From assembly GCF_902459465.1 (NCBI RefSeq), contig NC_047069.1, forward strand, positions 5,303,171-5,367,170: 64,000 nucleotides of DNA. Reading direction: 5' to 3'. Positions 32,516-44,985 of the stretch are shown here, piece by piece. The position numbers were made by a program, and so were the translations under genes. Below the pieces are notes generated by a model. It saw only the letters and a program-made list of their open reading frames with translations. It did not search any database and had not been told where the DNA came from. How positions within the stretch are numbered: the first letter of the stretch is position 1; every line of letters begins with the position of its first letter. The DNA comes from Asterias rubens (taxonomy: Eukaryota; Echinodermata; Asteroidea; Forcipulatida; Asteriidae).

Positions 32516-33756
32516 TCCTCCATAAACAAAATAAAACATATTGTGGCATTAATACACTAACCAGAGTCAAGAGAAAAGACTAAAGAGTGAGCAAACGTAA
32601 ATTTGTCGAGTCATTGGTCTGATCACGACACACACATCACTTTAACACGTGTGTAATGTTACTGTTTAGTGTTAGGCCTATTTTACATTTCTCAAGTCAA
32701 AAGCTTTTCTTTAGGATTCAAGCAAAATATTTGCTAGAGAAGTTTTTCACCATTGCCACTGAAATATTTAAACATTTTTGAGCATTTATTACATTCCACT
32801 CTCTTCTTACCAATGCTGTGTACACGGTCTTTCTCTGCCAGAAGTGTTGACAAGCAAAGAAAAGTTGTTTTGTGGTTTTAAAAACAAATTAATGGGCCCC
32901 TTAAATAGCGCCACCAAAATGTTAATTTAGTCATGGTCTAGTTTTGTTAACGGTCCTTTAAATAGCGCCACCACAAGATCCATTAAGCTTAGTTTTTTTC
33001 ACGGACGGTGAGACTGGTCCCATGTCTTTATCCGCAAAAAGACGGGTACTTGCTTTTAGAACCAGCGATTTAATTGGATACAATCATTTAATTGGATAAA
33101 CGTGCAGTGACGTAGGCCTATGCGTTCCATATCTGTCTTTTGATTGGTCCGTGGTGATGTGGCCAATCAAAACACAGAATTTTACAGAATAGGCCCACTC
33201 ATCTCCATGTCACTCTTTTTATTTCATAATGCGGTTGGATTTGACTGCGTGAAATGAATGTAGGTGAAAGGGGGCTATGCAAATCTCTGGCGTAGGCTAA
33301 TAATAGTAAAATATTCAAAAATACTATTATACTTTCGGACAATTAAACTTCAGATTTCTTTCAAGTTTTTGGCAGGTCAGCCATTTGGAATGTTTTGCTA
33401 AATAACCACAGAAAGCAACACCCCGAAAATAGTGGGGGGTTTTCTAAACTTAATTTACTATGACAATTTTTGTGAAGCATGCCTCGACCACCAAGTCAAC
33501 GGTGCTCCAAGGCCCTATACTGTCTTGTCTGTCTGCAATGTGATTAAAACACACTTCGGGGTGCCGTTTCTAACATCGTTTTATAAACAATACCAAGGAG
33601 TAAGTAGACTATATGCATTGAAGGAAATTATACCGAACAATGACAAGAAAGAGTTAGGCAAAACGACATAAATTTTTACAACAGTTTGACAACTAAAGGC
33701 AAAAATGCATCGAAGAAAGAACACTTATAAGTTATAACTGAGTATTGGAATGTTCC
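32516..33756. other. Gene-free stretch
   Basis: CCTTTAAATAGCGCCACCA-like text occurs twice, near 32900 and 32953. An open frame at 33432-33671 has no family signature and is not called. Confidence 0.45.
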
Positions 33757-34160
33757 CGTTTCCGACCCCAAGGAGGACCGAGATGGTGAGGGCCTTACCT
33801 GGGTCGCGGGCCCCGGCGGGAACCTACAACATGCACTTGATTCAAGTCCCGCTCTAGTGTGATGAGAGGTCCGCCGTCAAAATGTAGCTGTTGCATAGCC
33901 CCGCGGCACAGGTTGGGCAGTTTTCTGATGATAGGCGATGCGTAGACTGATAATTAAAGGACTCCCACGGGATTATTGTTGAGTATTAGGACCCTTGCCT
34001 GTGGGAGTGCTGCGAGAGCTCACCCCGGCGCCTGAGGCCGGCGGCAACGGAGTTGGTCACGGAGGTGGGGCAGGCTGATGGGAAACGCCGGAGCTCTGTT
34101 CCCCACCAACTGGCCGGGCCGCCGACGCGGACTGATCCTTGAACCGATCCATAATAGTTC
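33757..34160. other. GC-rich, hairpin-rich block of unknown nature
   Basis: Strongly GC-rich compared with its AT-rich surroundings and sharply bounded. Stems can be drawn: GTTCCCG (33755) with CGGGAAC (33818); ACTCCCAC (33961) with GTGGGAGT (34003); GAGTTGG with CCAACT around GGTGGGG and CCCCACC (34050-34110). Stops occur in all frames, so it is probably not coding. It could be a structured RNA gene, a retroelement 5' region or a CpG-rich promoter for the esterase gene 0.6 kb downstream. I do not recognise it. Confidence 0.45.
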
Positions 34161-34793
34161 AAACTAAATCAAGGAGTCTGACCAGAAAGAACTTAGGTGA
34201 ACAAAATGATCAAGTCGGTGGTATTTTCTCACCAATTCTAGCACACTATCTATTGCAAACACACTTTTTTAAAGACGACTCATAGCAAAATGGACTCGAA
34301 CTTGGACTTAGCAAGCGCAGAGGGGGGCGGGGCTAGGGAATAAGGGGAAAATCACCCACCAATGGATTGCTAAAAAAGCAGGAGGCCTCAGTCAGTCCTC
34401 AAACAAAACGTGACCAATATTTTGTCTTGTCATTGACCAAACCATGAACCCGTTGATAAACTTGTAATTGTGTTTACATGTGTACTCTTATCACTAAGTA
34501 CACAACCTCAAAGTTCAATTCCTTAAAGAAAAAAATTAAATGTGATAAAATAAAATATCAAAAATTGCCGCATGTGAATGTGTTGATGAACCTTGTGGTT
34601 CGATTAGGCCTAATACTCGTTATCTTGCTATCATTTTAACGACATCAGATGGTTTGGTATTATTATGACAGGGTATCGCGGTGGGTGAATCTAATTACAG
34701 CAAATTATTACATTATTATGAATTCGACCATCCAACATAGAAGTACGTTCTCACATTGTTAGATTTTCAACAACCCAGAGTGGGTTATCCAAA
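34161..34793 (+). promoter_or_regulatory. Upstream region of esterase gene A
   Basis: Non-coding sequence between the GC-rich block and the start codon. No TATA box at a convincing distance is seen. The start context is TATCCAAAATGC, with A at -3. Confidence 0.3.
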
Positions 34794-36289
34794 ATGCACG
34801 GCATTGTTGTGCAAATTGTTGTGGTCATTTTAATGACAGTGTTGCAGTTTGAAGTGGCTTCTACATCCGAAGATGCACCGATAATTGACACAGCAGCAGG
34901 CAAGGTTGTAGGCTCTCGAGCCAAAGTTCCCCTCACTACTTCAACAAACTACACAAGTTTCTTGGGAATACCATACGCAGAGCCGCCACTAGGAGCACTC
35001 CGCTTCGCCAAACCCATCCCTAAGAAGCCATGGGAGGGTGTTCGGGATGCGTTAACCTACGGGGCAGAGTGTCCTCAGAAAACATCCAACTCGTCTGAGA
35101 CGACAGACGAGGACTGCCTGTTCTTGAACATATTTGTACCAGTTGACTCCGTGACTGAGTCAAGGCGACTTCCTGTCATGGTGTGGTTCCATGGGGGAAG
35201 TTTCACATCAGGTTCAGGATCCACATACAATGGTATGAAGTTAGCAACACACGGAGAAGTTGTGGTGGTGAACTTGAACTATCGACTAGGGCTATTGGGG
35301 TTCCTTTGCACGGGTGACGAAGCCTCCCCTGGTAACTATGGTTTCTGGGACCAGAGACTGGCAGTGCAATGGGTGAAAACAAACATATGGAACTTTGGCG
35401 GCGACCCGGAACAGATCACCATCTTCGGTGAGTCCGCAGGAGGAATGAGTGTTTCGTTCCATGCATTGTCGCCAGTGAACGACCGGAGTTTGTTCCAGAG
35501 GGTCATCGCTGGGAGCGGTGCTGCCGACGATTCCTTACTTATGGCCAGCGAAACCTGTCGTGCAACGGCCGGTGCCATCGGTGGGGCGGTCGGTTGCGAC
35601 AACACCACCGACTCCACCCGCTCTCTTATAGACTGCCTCCGCAAGGTTCCCCAACAGACATTCATCACTCTCCAGTCCCAGCCATCAGTGATTGGGCATA
35701 CACCCATCGGCCCAACTCTGGATGGTGAATTCATTACAGATCGTATAAGTAACCTTATACAATCACCCAACATTGCCCAGTATGATCTCCTGACAGGTGT
35801 TAACAGTGACGACGGTTCGTACTTCGGCATAGATCCAGATGGTGTGGATGGCCAACTCTTCACGTCCCAAACCACCGCCTTCTTAGATGATGGATACCCA
35901 AGTAAGAACCCTGAAGTCTTGGCAGAAGCTACCTCGTTCTACTACACCAATGGCCTTCTCACTGACCCAAAATCCAACCAGAAAAGCTTGATGGTAATGG
36001 CGGGAGACTCCGTCTTCTTCGCCCCGACCATCAACAACTTACGCCATCACTTTGACGCTTCTTCGCTTTCATCTCCAAATCAGACGCACAGATACCTCTA
36101 TTATTTCTCGATGACGTCTTTCCGGAAGATATTTATCCCTGATGGTTTCGAAGAGTACGTTGATGGCGCCCCACATGGGCTGGATGTTCTCTATGTGTTT
36201 GGTTTGGTGGCAGCTTTTCCTCTCCCGACCCCCGCACAAAAGCTCAGTTCAGCTATGATAAAGTATTGGAGCAACTTTGCTAAAACCGG
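34794..36289 (+). CDS. Esterase A exon 1: signal peptide and catalytic domain 1
   Basis: ATG at 34794, donor GTAAGT at 36290 inside the split Gly499 codon (NFAKTG). Contains the whole catalytic triad. Cys93 and Cys108 form the usual first disulfide; the loop between them lacks the choline-site Trp of true cholinesterases, which argues for a general carboxylesterase. Confidence 0.95.
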
Positions 36290-39200
36290 GTAAGTGCGGG
36301 CCTTTTCCAACATAGCACCAAGCTGGAAGACCCCAGGCACGTGCACAGCATCACTCTCTTCCAGCAGAAACTTAAAACACACTTGTTAATGCTTGCATTC
36401 CTAACAATTTGACAATACTTGAATTTAATCTTAAACTTATTGCAGACCCGTGCATTGAATGTTTAAAGGCAGTGGACACTATTGGTAATTGTCAAAGACT
36501 AGCCTTCACAGTTGGTGAATCTCAACATATGCATAAAATAACAAACCTGTGAAAATTTGAAAACACCCTTGCCATACGAAGTTGTGTGCGTTTAAATGGT
36601 TGATTTTGAGACCTCAAGTTCTAAACTTGAGGTCTCGAAATCAAATTCGTGGAACATTACTTCTTTCTCCAAAACTATGGCACTTCAGAGGGAGCCGTTT
36701 CTCACAATGTTTTATACCACCAACTTCTCCCCATTACTTGTCACCAAGAAAGGTTTTATGCTAATAATTTTTTTGAGTAATTACCAATAGTGTCCACTGC
36801 CTTTAATGCTGTACTATTATTTATGAAATGAAATTACTCATTAAAATAAAGTTATTTCATTTCATTCAACATCTTTTTACAGTAAGTTGCACAAGGGCTG
36901 ACAAGGAAACACACAAGTATAGTATAAAGCAGTCTAAGAATATAAAGCAAGACAAATTCCCAAAAGAACAAAATCTACCAAGCAAGGTTACCATGGTTTT
37001 ACCCCAAACCTAATATTCATTTTATACCTCACAATGCATGCCTCAAATCCCATATTTTCCCGGTTTCAAAAGATGTGTTCATAACCCATTATAATTCAAA
37101 TCAAATACACCTAGTAATAGTAAAGTTAGTTTGATATTGAACATTGGACACTTAGGTTTGTACAGTGAATATCAATATTTTTATATTGGACATTGGACAT
37201 TCACGCAGGTTTGTCAGTGAACCTTTTGTACTATGGACATTCATATAAATTGTACAGTGAATGTCTACCTTGTATATCGCTATTGTTTTTTGGACATCAT
37301 AATAACTACTGTTATACCCAAGTATTGAGTTCGCATTTTTCTTACACAAAGACCTTAACATGTATTGCCTGGTATGCTCTTTCAGCGCTCTTGTTATGCA
37401 TTTGACTGGTTCTTAAGTAACAAGGAAACCTGACGTAAATGTAAAAACAAATACACTGACAATAGTAATGTTAATATGACAATAGTTGCGAAAAGATTCC
37501 CAAACAACGGTTCAAAAGAGCTCTAAAATTAACATACTTCAGGGAATTTTGAATCTCAGATGTCCAGATTTCAATAAGTTGGGGCAGGGCACCACAGTGT
37601 GGGGGATGGGTGCACATCAGTTTGCCCCTCTATTTTAAACAACAGTGTGACCGAAGGAAACTGAAACGACTGTAAAATAACTGTCATTACTGTGATTCTT
37701 TTGAGGTCGCTAGGTGGCAGCAGACTTACCAGCTAATCCATTGTTTTCAGAAATTGTAAGCGTGCTCATATCTGCGTAAACAGTGGAAATTTACCTGGTA
37801 AGTCTGCTGCCACCTAGCGTTCCAAAGTCTCCTATTGTTTTCCCCAGTCGGATTTATGTTCATTCCATTTGCTTTTTCCTCAACTCATGATTTATTCTTA
37901 CGTCAACAGTGACCCCAATGATAGCGACCTTCTGACCTGGCCACAATGGGACCCCACTAATGAACAGTACATCGCCTTGGATAAGAAAATCTCCACCGGT
38001 CAGCATCTGCTCACTGGCAGAATAAACTTCTGGCTCGACTACATCCACAAGCTCATCCAACCAGTTGATCCACATGTCTGTCCACTAAATGTGCCAGTCC
38101 GTAGTGTGGAAAGCCATCAAGCTTCCACTAAGATAACTCAAATACAAACAGACAAAGGTGTGGTTCTCGGGAGAGTTCTTGGCTCCCTGAAGAAGGCAGA
38201 CCCTGCAATGGGCGGGCAGGAGGTAGCAGAGTATCTTGGTGTTCCTTATGCAGAACCACCTCTAGGAAGGTTACGGTTCCGACCTGCTGGAGAGGGGCTA
38301 CCCTGGGAAGGTCTTCTGAACGGGACCGTTCGACCTCCAGCTTGTCCTCAGACCCTTGGGAGCGAACCGTGGATGGTAGACTCAGGGTTTGTAGAAATGA
38401 GTGAAGACTGTTTAACTCTGAATGTATACTCTCCAACAACGTCCCCAAGGGATCAGCACCTTCCTGTTGTAGTCTACGTTCACCATGGTCTGGGGATATA
38501 CGGAACTGCCTCAGTATACGAAGCAACTACGCTGTCATCAAAGTCCAATACTGTTATTGTTGTTATCAACTATAGACTTGGAGCCTTGGGATTCCTGAGT
38601 ACTGAGGACGAACAGGCACCTGGTAATGCTGGGCTGCATGATATACTGGTAGCTCTAGGATGGGTGCAGAAGTATATCGGGAGCTTTGGTGGGGATGTCA
38701 ATCGTGTTACTCTTGCTGGATATGGTTCTGGGGCCTCCCTTGTCCATGCACTTATGGCATCCAGGAAGTCTAACGGGTTGCTTCATCAATGTATACTTAT
38801 GGGTGGTTCAGTCTTCGATCCAATGATGTCGAATACAGTTCAGATGGGTCCAGCTGAACAGGCAGCTACTTTAGCTACGAAGCTCGGTTGTCCAACCAAC
38901 ACCCATGCGGCTATGATACAATGCCTGCAACAGCAACCAGTTGCCGACCTGGTCACCAACAAACCTCTACTACCTTTGACCACAGCCTTCCGCCCTGTGG
39001 TGGACGGAGACATTTTAAGTGATGCTCCTATAAAGTTGATCCGTGCAGGTCAAATAACCAGCGGGGTTGATTGCATCATAGGAAGCAACGAGCATTGGAT
39101 GGACTACCAGGTTGCCGAGCTTCTACCAAGTGATTTGCAGAGTTGCCCAAGCAAACTTGAACTCACAACGTTGGTAAACAACACCATCAAAATGTTTTTC

Positions 39201-40498
39201 CATCACAACTCAGACCTCGTCTCACAGGCCGTTCTAAATGAATACGTAGATGAGTATGTGAGCAGCGGCAGTTTCTGCCCTCAGCGTCAACAACTGAGAT
39301 GGTTCATGCAAGACTTTCTATCGACTGTGCCCATCATGGAAGCCGCACAATACCACTCTATGGCAAACAATGCAGTCTACTTGTACTCATTTAACCACAA
39401 CCCCAAATATCATTATAGCTCTCTTCCAACTTGGACTGGTACATCTTTGGGGGATGATCTCCAGTATCTGTTCGGGTTTCCGTACTGGCCTGCTGCAGTC
39501 TCTTACCCACTCACGAGTGTCCCCTCCTATAGACTGACCGATAAAAAGACCACACTGGAATGGACTAGTCTTCTTTCATCCTTCATCCACAATGGGTAAG
39601 TGTCTAAACTAAAGTTGAAAAGAAAATTTGAAATCAAAATGGTCTCCATTAAATCTGCACTTCATATGTTGGCAAATAGTTATGATTGCAAATAGTTTTT
39701 TCCAAGCTTCCAGTTTTCAAAAGAATTGCTCAGGCAGTCGAAAAACAAGCAACGCCTCAAATCCCACATTTAAAGGATACGACTTGTAATTTTGTAGATT
39801 TTGTGTTATCTTTGTAAATGTCAGAGCTTTTGTAAATATGAGTGGTGAGGTACCCCCCCCCCCATATCGTTCGATGTTTGCGCAGTTTGACAAAAAAACG
39901 GGGCGAGTCTAAGAGACGCAATAGGGGTGTCCCTTTTACGTGAGGCACGTACTAATTCGAGGCATGCGCCAATTCTAGGCATCAGCAGTCACCCCCCCTC
40001 TCAATTTCCCCTTTCTTGAAACACATCAATTCTAGTGTTAGTGATTAATGAAAAAATGCTTTATGATTATTTTCACACCGATGCAGATCACCAGGCGCCT
40101 CCTTTTTGGGGACAGAATGGCCTTCCTACAACACCACCAACGGCAAGATGATGTCAGTGTCCACGTGCCCAAGTCTTGAGCCCAGCGCAATGCCGCGTAA
40201 CCGATACCAGTTTTGGACCGAAGTTGTCCCGTCCGTTGCAGATGTGCCGTCAATTGAACCCACTAATCCAGACAACTGCATCATTGATGGCGGGTTAGGA
40301 TTAATGTTATCTGCTGCTCAAGCCAATGCAACGATCCAAGCCCTGTTCGGGATCATGATTTGTCTTTGTATCCTAAATGTAACGTTTGTTGTCTTATACT
40401 GGGTGATCCGATCGAGGCACAAGAACGAGAGAGGGCGGTATAGTGCAGGTACTGGACAGGAACATAATTTTGAAAACCCTATGGTCGAGTGGAATTAA
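34794..40498 (+). CDS. Tandem carboxylesterase-domain membrane protein A
   Basis: Three exons give 1197 aa: signal peptide (1-23), esterase domain 1 (about 28-545), esterase domain 2 (about 580-1115), transmembrane helix (about 1146-1168, LFGIMICLCILNVTFVVLYW) and a 29-residue tail. Domain 1 has a full alpha/beta-hydrolase triad: Ser214 in FGESAGG, Asp340 in GVNSDDG, His461 in GAPHG, with oxyanion HGG at 133-135. In domain 2 the nucleophile is Gly771 (AGYGSGA), the His position is Leu1012 and the acid is lost, as in neuroligin-type adhesion relatives. Inference: a cell-surface protein with one active and one binding-only domain. The family is COesterase (type B); the substrate is unknown. Its paralogue lies tail to tail at 44556-49457. 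Introns are both phase 2. Confidence 0.93.
36300..36435 (+). mobile_element. Possible LINE 3' remnant in intron 1
   Basis: One frame reads LEDPRHVHSITLFQQKLKTH then LLMLAF, like the end of a CR1/L2 reverse transcriptase (FKKKLKTHLF). Very short, so tentative. Confidence 0.4.
36463..36806 (-). mobile_element. MITE of the 380-bp family in esterase A intron 1
   Basis: TTAAAGGCAGTGGACACT start, CCAATAGTGTCCACTGCC end. It has a deletion after CCTGTGAAAATTTGA. Perfect central hairpin GAGACCTCAAGTT against AACTTGAGGTCTCG. Confidence 0.93.
37708..37819. repeat. Perfect 25-bp inverted repeat in esterase A intron 1
   Basis: Left arm 37708-37732 and right arm 37795-37819 are exact reverse complements (CGCTAGGTGGCAGCAGACTT and on). 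A partial relative lies near 43634-43670 (CGCTAGCTGGCAGCAGA). The right arm holds a GGTAAGTCTG donor-like site 90 bp before the exon 2 acceptor. Confidence 0.88.
37910..39595 (+). CDS. Esterase A exon 2: end of domain 1 plus most of domain 2
   Basis: Acceptor ACGTCAACAG, donor GTAAGT. Opens with DPNDSDLLTWPQWDP, the C-terminal piece of domain 1, then a linker with Cys, and runs straight into domain 2 (EYLGVPYAEPPLGRLRF, SEDCLTLNVY, INYRLGALGFLSTEDEQAPG). The domain boundary therefore lies inside one exon. Confidence 0.95.
40087..40498 (+). CDS. Esterase A exon 3: end of domain 2, TM helix, tail
   Basis: Acceptor ACACCGATGCAG. Encodes SPGASFLGTEWPSYNTTNGK, a stalk, the membrane helix and RSRHKNERGRY to the end at VEWN, stop TAA. 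The tail has a basic stop-transfer stretch directly after the helix. Confidence 0.92.
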
Positions 40499-40508
40499 GA
40501 TCTTTCTA

Positions 40509-40514
40509 AATAAA
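40509..40514 (+). terminator. Poly(A) signal of esterase A
   Basis: AATAAA begins 11 bases after the TAA stop (CTAAATAAATATT), so the 3' untranslated region would be very short. Confidence 0.65.
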
Positions 40515-41028
40515 TATTATACTTTTTGTGCTCAGTATTAAATCTAAAGTACTGTACTTATGCAGTATGTCTTTCACACTAGTGCCAGACACTAGTATTG
40601 AACTTTGTTAGACAGTAAAGATACCATTTCAGTATGCGTACAAACAAATAACACATAATCACCATACTTTATATATAGACCTTTTATAACCTTTTTTGCC
40701 ATATAGTAACAAAAGTAAATATTGTTTATACACAAAATTAAAGAATAATCGCTGAGTAAAAAACTTATACTATTAATATATATGTCAAAAAGACATAACA
40801 CTGAGGAGGAAAATCATATTTAACTTTCCTATAACCAATATGTTACTGCTAATAAAACTATTTCAAAAAGTTCAGACAAACAGTATACAATATAACAATG
40901 TAAAACCATTATTGATGTGCAATGTTTGTGGACCTGAAACAATTGATTATTTATGTAATAAAAAAGTTTATATAATTATTATACATCAAACAAAAGAACG
41001 CAACCTTGTCTACAATAATTAAGGATCT

Positions 41029-41160
41029 TAAAGACACTGGACACTAATTGTCAAAGACCAGTCTTCTCACTTGGTGTATCTCAACATATGCATAAAATAA
41101 CAAACCTGTGAAAATTTGAGCTCAATTGGTGGTCGAAGTTGCGAGATAATAATAAAATTA
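41029..41160 (-). mobile_element. Half copy of the 380-bp MITE
   Basis: AAAGACACTGGACACTAATT, GTCAAAGACCAGTCTTCTCA and on to GTTGCGAGATAATAATAAAA, then unrelated sequence. Only the right half of the element, inverted, remains. Confidence 0.8.
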
Positions 41161-41396
41161 CGTCGCAACAAGAGTAATAATAAAACTAGACATAGAGTTT
41201 TTTGTTAATTACAAAAACACGGTGTTCGGTTGGACGTTACGTGATGACGTAGTTCAAAAACATTGAACCATAAAGATGTTTTTTATACAATGTGTCGTTA
41301 TTTTATAGTTAAACTTGTATCACACTTTTGAACGCCTTGTTTCTTCACAAATGCAATATGTTTGTGTGAGACTGGCATCAGTTTTTTTGTTTGCAA

Positions 41397-41832
<436 letters not shown>

Positions 41833-41834
<2 letters not shown>

Positions 41835-42375
41835 TCTAGATGAAATAGGGACAAATGTGAGGGTAGATCTATTACAGAAGGCAGCGCTTTTGGGAACAGC
41901 GAGGATCCTGAGAAAGACCCTTGAGATCTAAGGCTACGGGACGTAGCCCGGCTCGAGGAGTTACCGGCACAAAGGAAAATGAGATCTTTCTTTTGTATGC
42001 TGTGATAAAATGAAATAATAATAATAATAACAATAACAATAACAATAACAATAACAATAACAATAACAATAACAATAACAATAACAATAACAATAACAAT
42101 AACAATAACAATAACAATAACAATAACAATAACAATAACAATAACAATAACAATAACAATAACAATAACAATAACAATAACAATAACAATAACAATAACA
42201 ATAACAATAACAATAACAATAACAATAACAATAACAATAACAATAACAATAACAATAACAATAACAATAACAATAACAATAACAATAACAATAACAATAA
42301 CAATAACAATAACAATAACAATAACAATAACAATAACAATAACAATAACAATAATAATAATAATAATAATAATAA
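41833..42375 (+). mobile_element. LINE 3' end, copy 2, with expanded hexanucleotide tail
   Basis: Repeats the sequence from ACATCTAGATGAAATAGGG to GATAAAATGAAATAATAA almost identically, but begins inside the coding end. The tail then changes from TAA to about 54 copies of AATAAC (42027-42350) and back to TAA. The fragment TATATAGCGCTTTTCACG that follows (42386-42440) is a SINE tail. Confidence 0.85.
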
Positions 42376-42689
42376 TAGACCGTTTTTATATAGCGCTTTT
42401 CACGCCCGAGGGGTGTCTCAAAGCGCTTATGAAAGCCCTTTAAAAATCTAGCTCACCCCTGCACTGGATGCTGTACACAGATTTGACAATCAACAGCGCC
42501 CTCTTTGGTGGGCAAAAAGAGAGCGCTGTTAGGAATTCTCCAAAAAACTTTCGTGCCATCAGAATTTTACAAATTTTAAACGTTGTTTTATTGTTATTTA
42601 ATACCCGATGATGTCATTTTGAAGGTTCAACTATCTGTTGAGTTTCAAGGTTCAAATCGATCTCAATCTTGAGTTATGCCGTAGATAAG

Positions 42690-43335
42690 CTCAAAAGTTG
42701 TTTTTTTAATGAAAAAAACACGAAGGCGAACTTTGACCCAGGGTAACGACCCGGAAGTTAAGGTCGTACGATTTTAGTGTTAACTTTTCAAATGTTTCCC
42801 AAGTCTTTATCTATCCGATGCCCAAGTATGAACATCATAGCTTTTATATTCGTTCATATACAGCAACAAGCAAATGGTAATTTTTAAACATTAAAAACCT
42901 TGTCATGACCTCATCAATGACGTCATCATTCCAAAAAAGTGGCGGTTCACTCACTATTGCCTATGTACATAGTAAGTTTTAAATTTGTACAAGCTTTACT
43001 TTTGTTTAAAAGCTCAAAAGTTGTTTTGTTGATGTAAAATACACGAAGGCGAACTTTGACCCAGGGTAACGACCCGGAAGTTAAGGTCGTACGATTTTGG
43101 CATTAACTTTTCAAATATTGTCCAAGTCTTTATCTATCCGATGCTGAAATATGAACATCATAGCATTCATATTCGTTGAGATACAGCGAAAAGCAAATGT
43201 CGTTTTTCAACTTTAAAAACCTTGCCATGACGTCATCAGTGACGTCATCATTCCCAAAAAGTGGCGGTTTCATCTACTCACTATTGCCTATGTACATAGT
43301 AAGTTTGAAGTTTGTACAAGCTTTACTTTTGTTTA
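42690..43335 (+). repeat. Tandem duplication of about 320 bp, two copies
   Basis: AGCTCAAAAGTTGTTTT, CACGAAGGCGAACTTTGACC, GACCCGGAAGTTAAGGTCGT, GTCTTTATCTATCCGATGC and CACTATTGCCTATGTACATA occur in both copies (starts about 42690 and 43012). Each carries paired TGACGTCATCA-like sites near its end. Non-coding; lies between the two esterase genes. Confidence 0.88.
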
Positions 43336-44555
43336 AAATTGCTGGAGAAGGTTCGCAGGGAAAGAAGAACAATAGTTGTTCGGCTGTTGGCCGAACACCT
43401 AATTACTCTGTGGAGTTATCAATATTGATATCGCTTTAAGCATACTGTGGAAAAAGTCACGCACAAAACCAACTTTTGTAACGAGAATGTTTTCTCAAAA
43501 TGGTTCGATTTTAGCCCGGATATATAAATAAACCAACAATTGTTTAAAAGAAGACAATTTTCCCATCTCAAAGCAATCCACCCATTTTTCATGAATGAGG
43601 GGGGGGATTTGTTTTTGTTCGGAGACTTTTGAACGCTAGCTGGCAGCAGATCTACCAGGTAAACTTTCGTTGTTCACGTGTGTCCAAAAACACACCCATT
43701 GCGTGGCAACGATTTTGGGTAGACTGGAACGAAACAAGAATCAGATGTATAAAATGTGTACAAACCCATTGAATAGCCACAGGAGTTTACTTGAAATGTA
43801 TGCAAACTCAACATATAGGGATATGGGTCAAGATGGCAACACGGCCAGTGGCCGATTTCACAATGCAATAAAATTCATCGCAAGACAATTTTTCAGTATC
43901 ACCATAGTAATTTGTATTGTGACATCACCATTTTCATAGCAACTACGATTGATTTGCAGTTTACGATCAATCTTAGATATTTGTGAAATCTGCCCCAGGT
44001 TCGGATTCCATAAAAGGCTAGAATTGATTTTAAAATGATCCAAGCAAAACTGTGATGTCACCATTCAAATCAGTATAAAAACAATTTGTAACTTCCAAGC
44101 AAAACTGTGATGTCACAATTCAATTCAGTATAATAACAATAATGACATTTCACGTAAAAAGACAAATCGTAAAGCTGGGCGATAGAGGGCCGATAGAGCT
44201 ATTAGACAATCTTAACTGTGAGAGGCTATTAATATCAATATGAGTTACAAAGCAAAGTGTGACGGCAGAGATACAAATTATCATTATGGTGATACCAACA
44301 AATGATCGTTAGATCTACCTGAGTGTTTGGTTAACAGAGCTCAGCGTCTAAACAAAACAACAGTATCAATAATATGAGAACACAGTTCACATACACAGCC
44401 TGCCACACCCACTATTGTTACTAAAGCGAGACGTACCCTGTCTGTGTTATACAAACAATTGTCGGTCGGCTGCCTATTTCTATCAACAAATCTACCATTG
44501 TGAGTATTAAATAGACCTTTCTTTGAACCAAACGCATTTAGTCTTAAAAGAACCT
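43336..44555. other. Gene-free stretch between the esterase genes
   Basis: GCAAAACTGTGATGTCAC occurs twice near 44045 and 44100, and a partial relative of the 37.7-kb inverted repeat lies near 43634. No exon is seen. Confidence 0.5.
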
Positions 44556-44985
44556 CTATCCATCTAAATGATTATAGCTATCCATTTGATACACGCTCTT
44601 TGATTGCTTTTCGTATCGGGCTGAACGGGTCTTATAAGCCACACAACCACCAAGGAAAAGAACAGATAAAACCAAACTACCTATTAATGCCCCCACAAGA
44701 ACTTCAATCAGGAAAGTTGCTTCATCTTGGGTCAAGTTCAGCCCGATACCCTTCCCAACAAGACAGGGCTCTGTTGGATCGGTGGTGTCTGGGGAGTTGG
44801 TCGGCTTGGCTGAGAGCGACAGCATTGTGATAGACGGTAGTAGGTTGGACCAGAACTGCACAAGGTGGGGCCAATCGTAATCCCAACCAGATTGAACTTC
44901 AGGACAGCCAGTGAGAGACATAAAGGCGAGGTTCTCTCTGTCAAAACGTGGCCACTCGACTCCGGAACGAGAAACGCCTGGTTTC
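44556..44985 (-). CDS. Esterase B exon 3: end of domain 2, TM helix, tail
   Basis: Acceptor ATTTCTTATAG. Encodes KPGVSRSGVEWPRFDRENLA, a stalk, the helix and YKTRSARYEKQSKSVYQMDS to HLDG, stop TAG. No canonical AATAAA is visible in the next 60 bases. Confidence 0.92.

Noticed and set aside
33432-33671. 79-codon open frame as a gene
   Set aside because: No recognisable family and no convincing flanking splice sites.
33780-33830. 28S rRNA or U1 snRNA fragment
   Set aside because: Only short words (CCGAGATGGTGAG, TTACCTGGG) resemble them and the flanks do not continue the match.
39596-39599. Esterase A ending at the TAA after FIHNG
   Set aside because: The TAA is part of the GTAAGT donor; a phase-matched exon with the rest of the domain and a TM helix follows at 40087, as in the paralogue.
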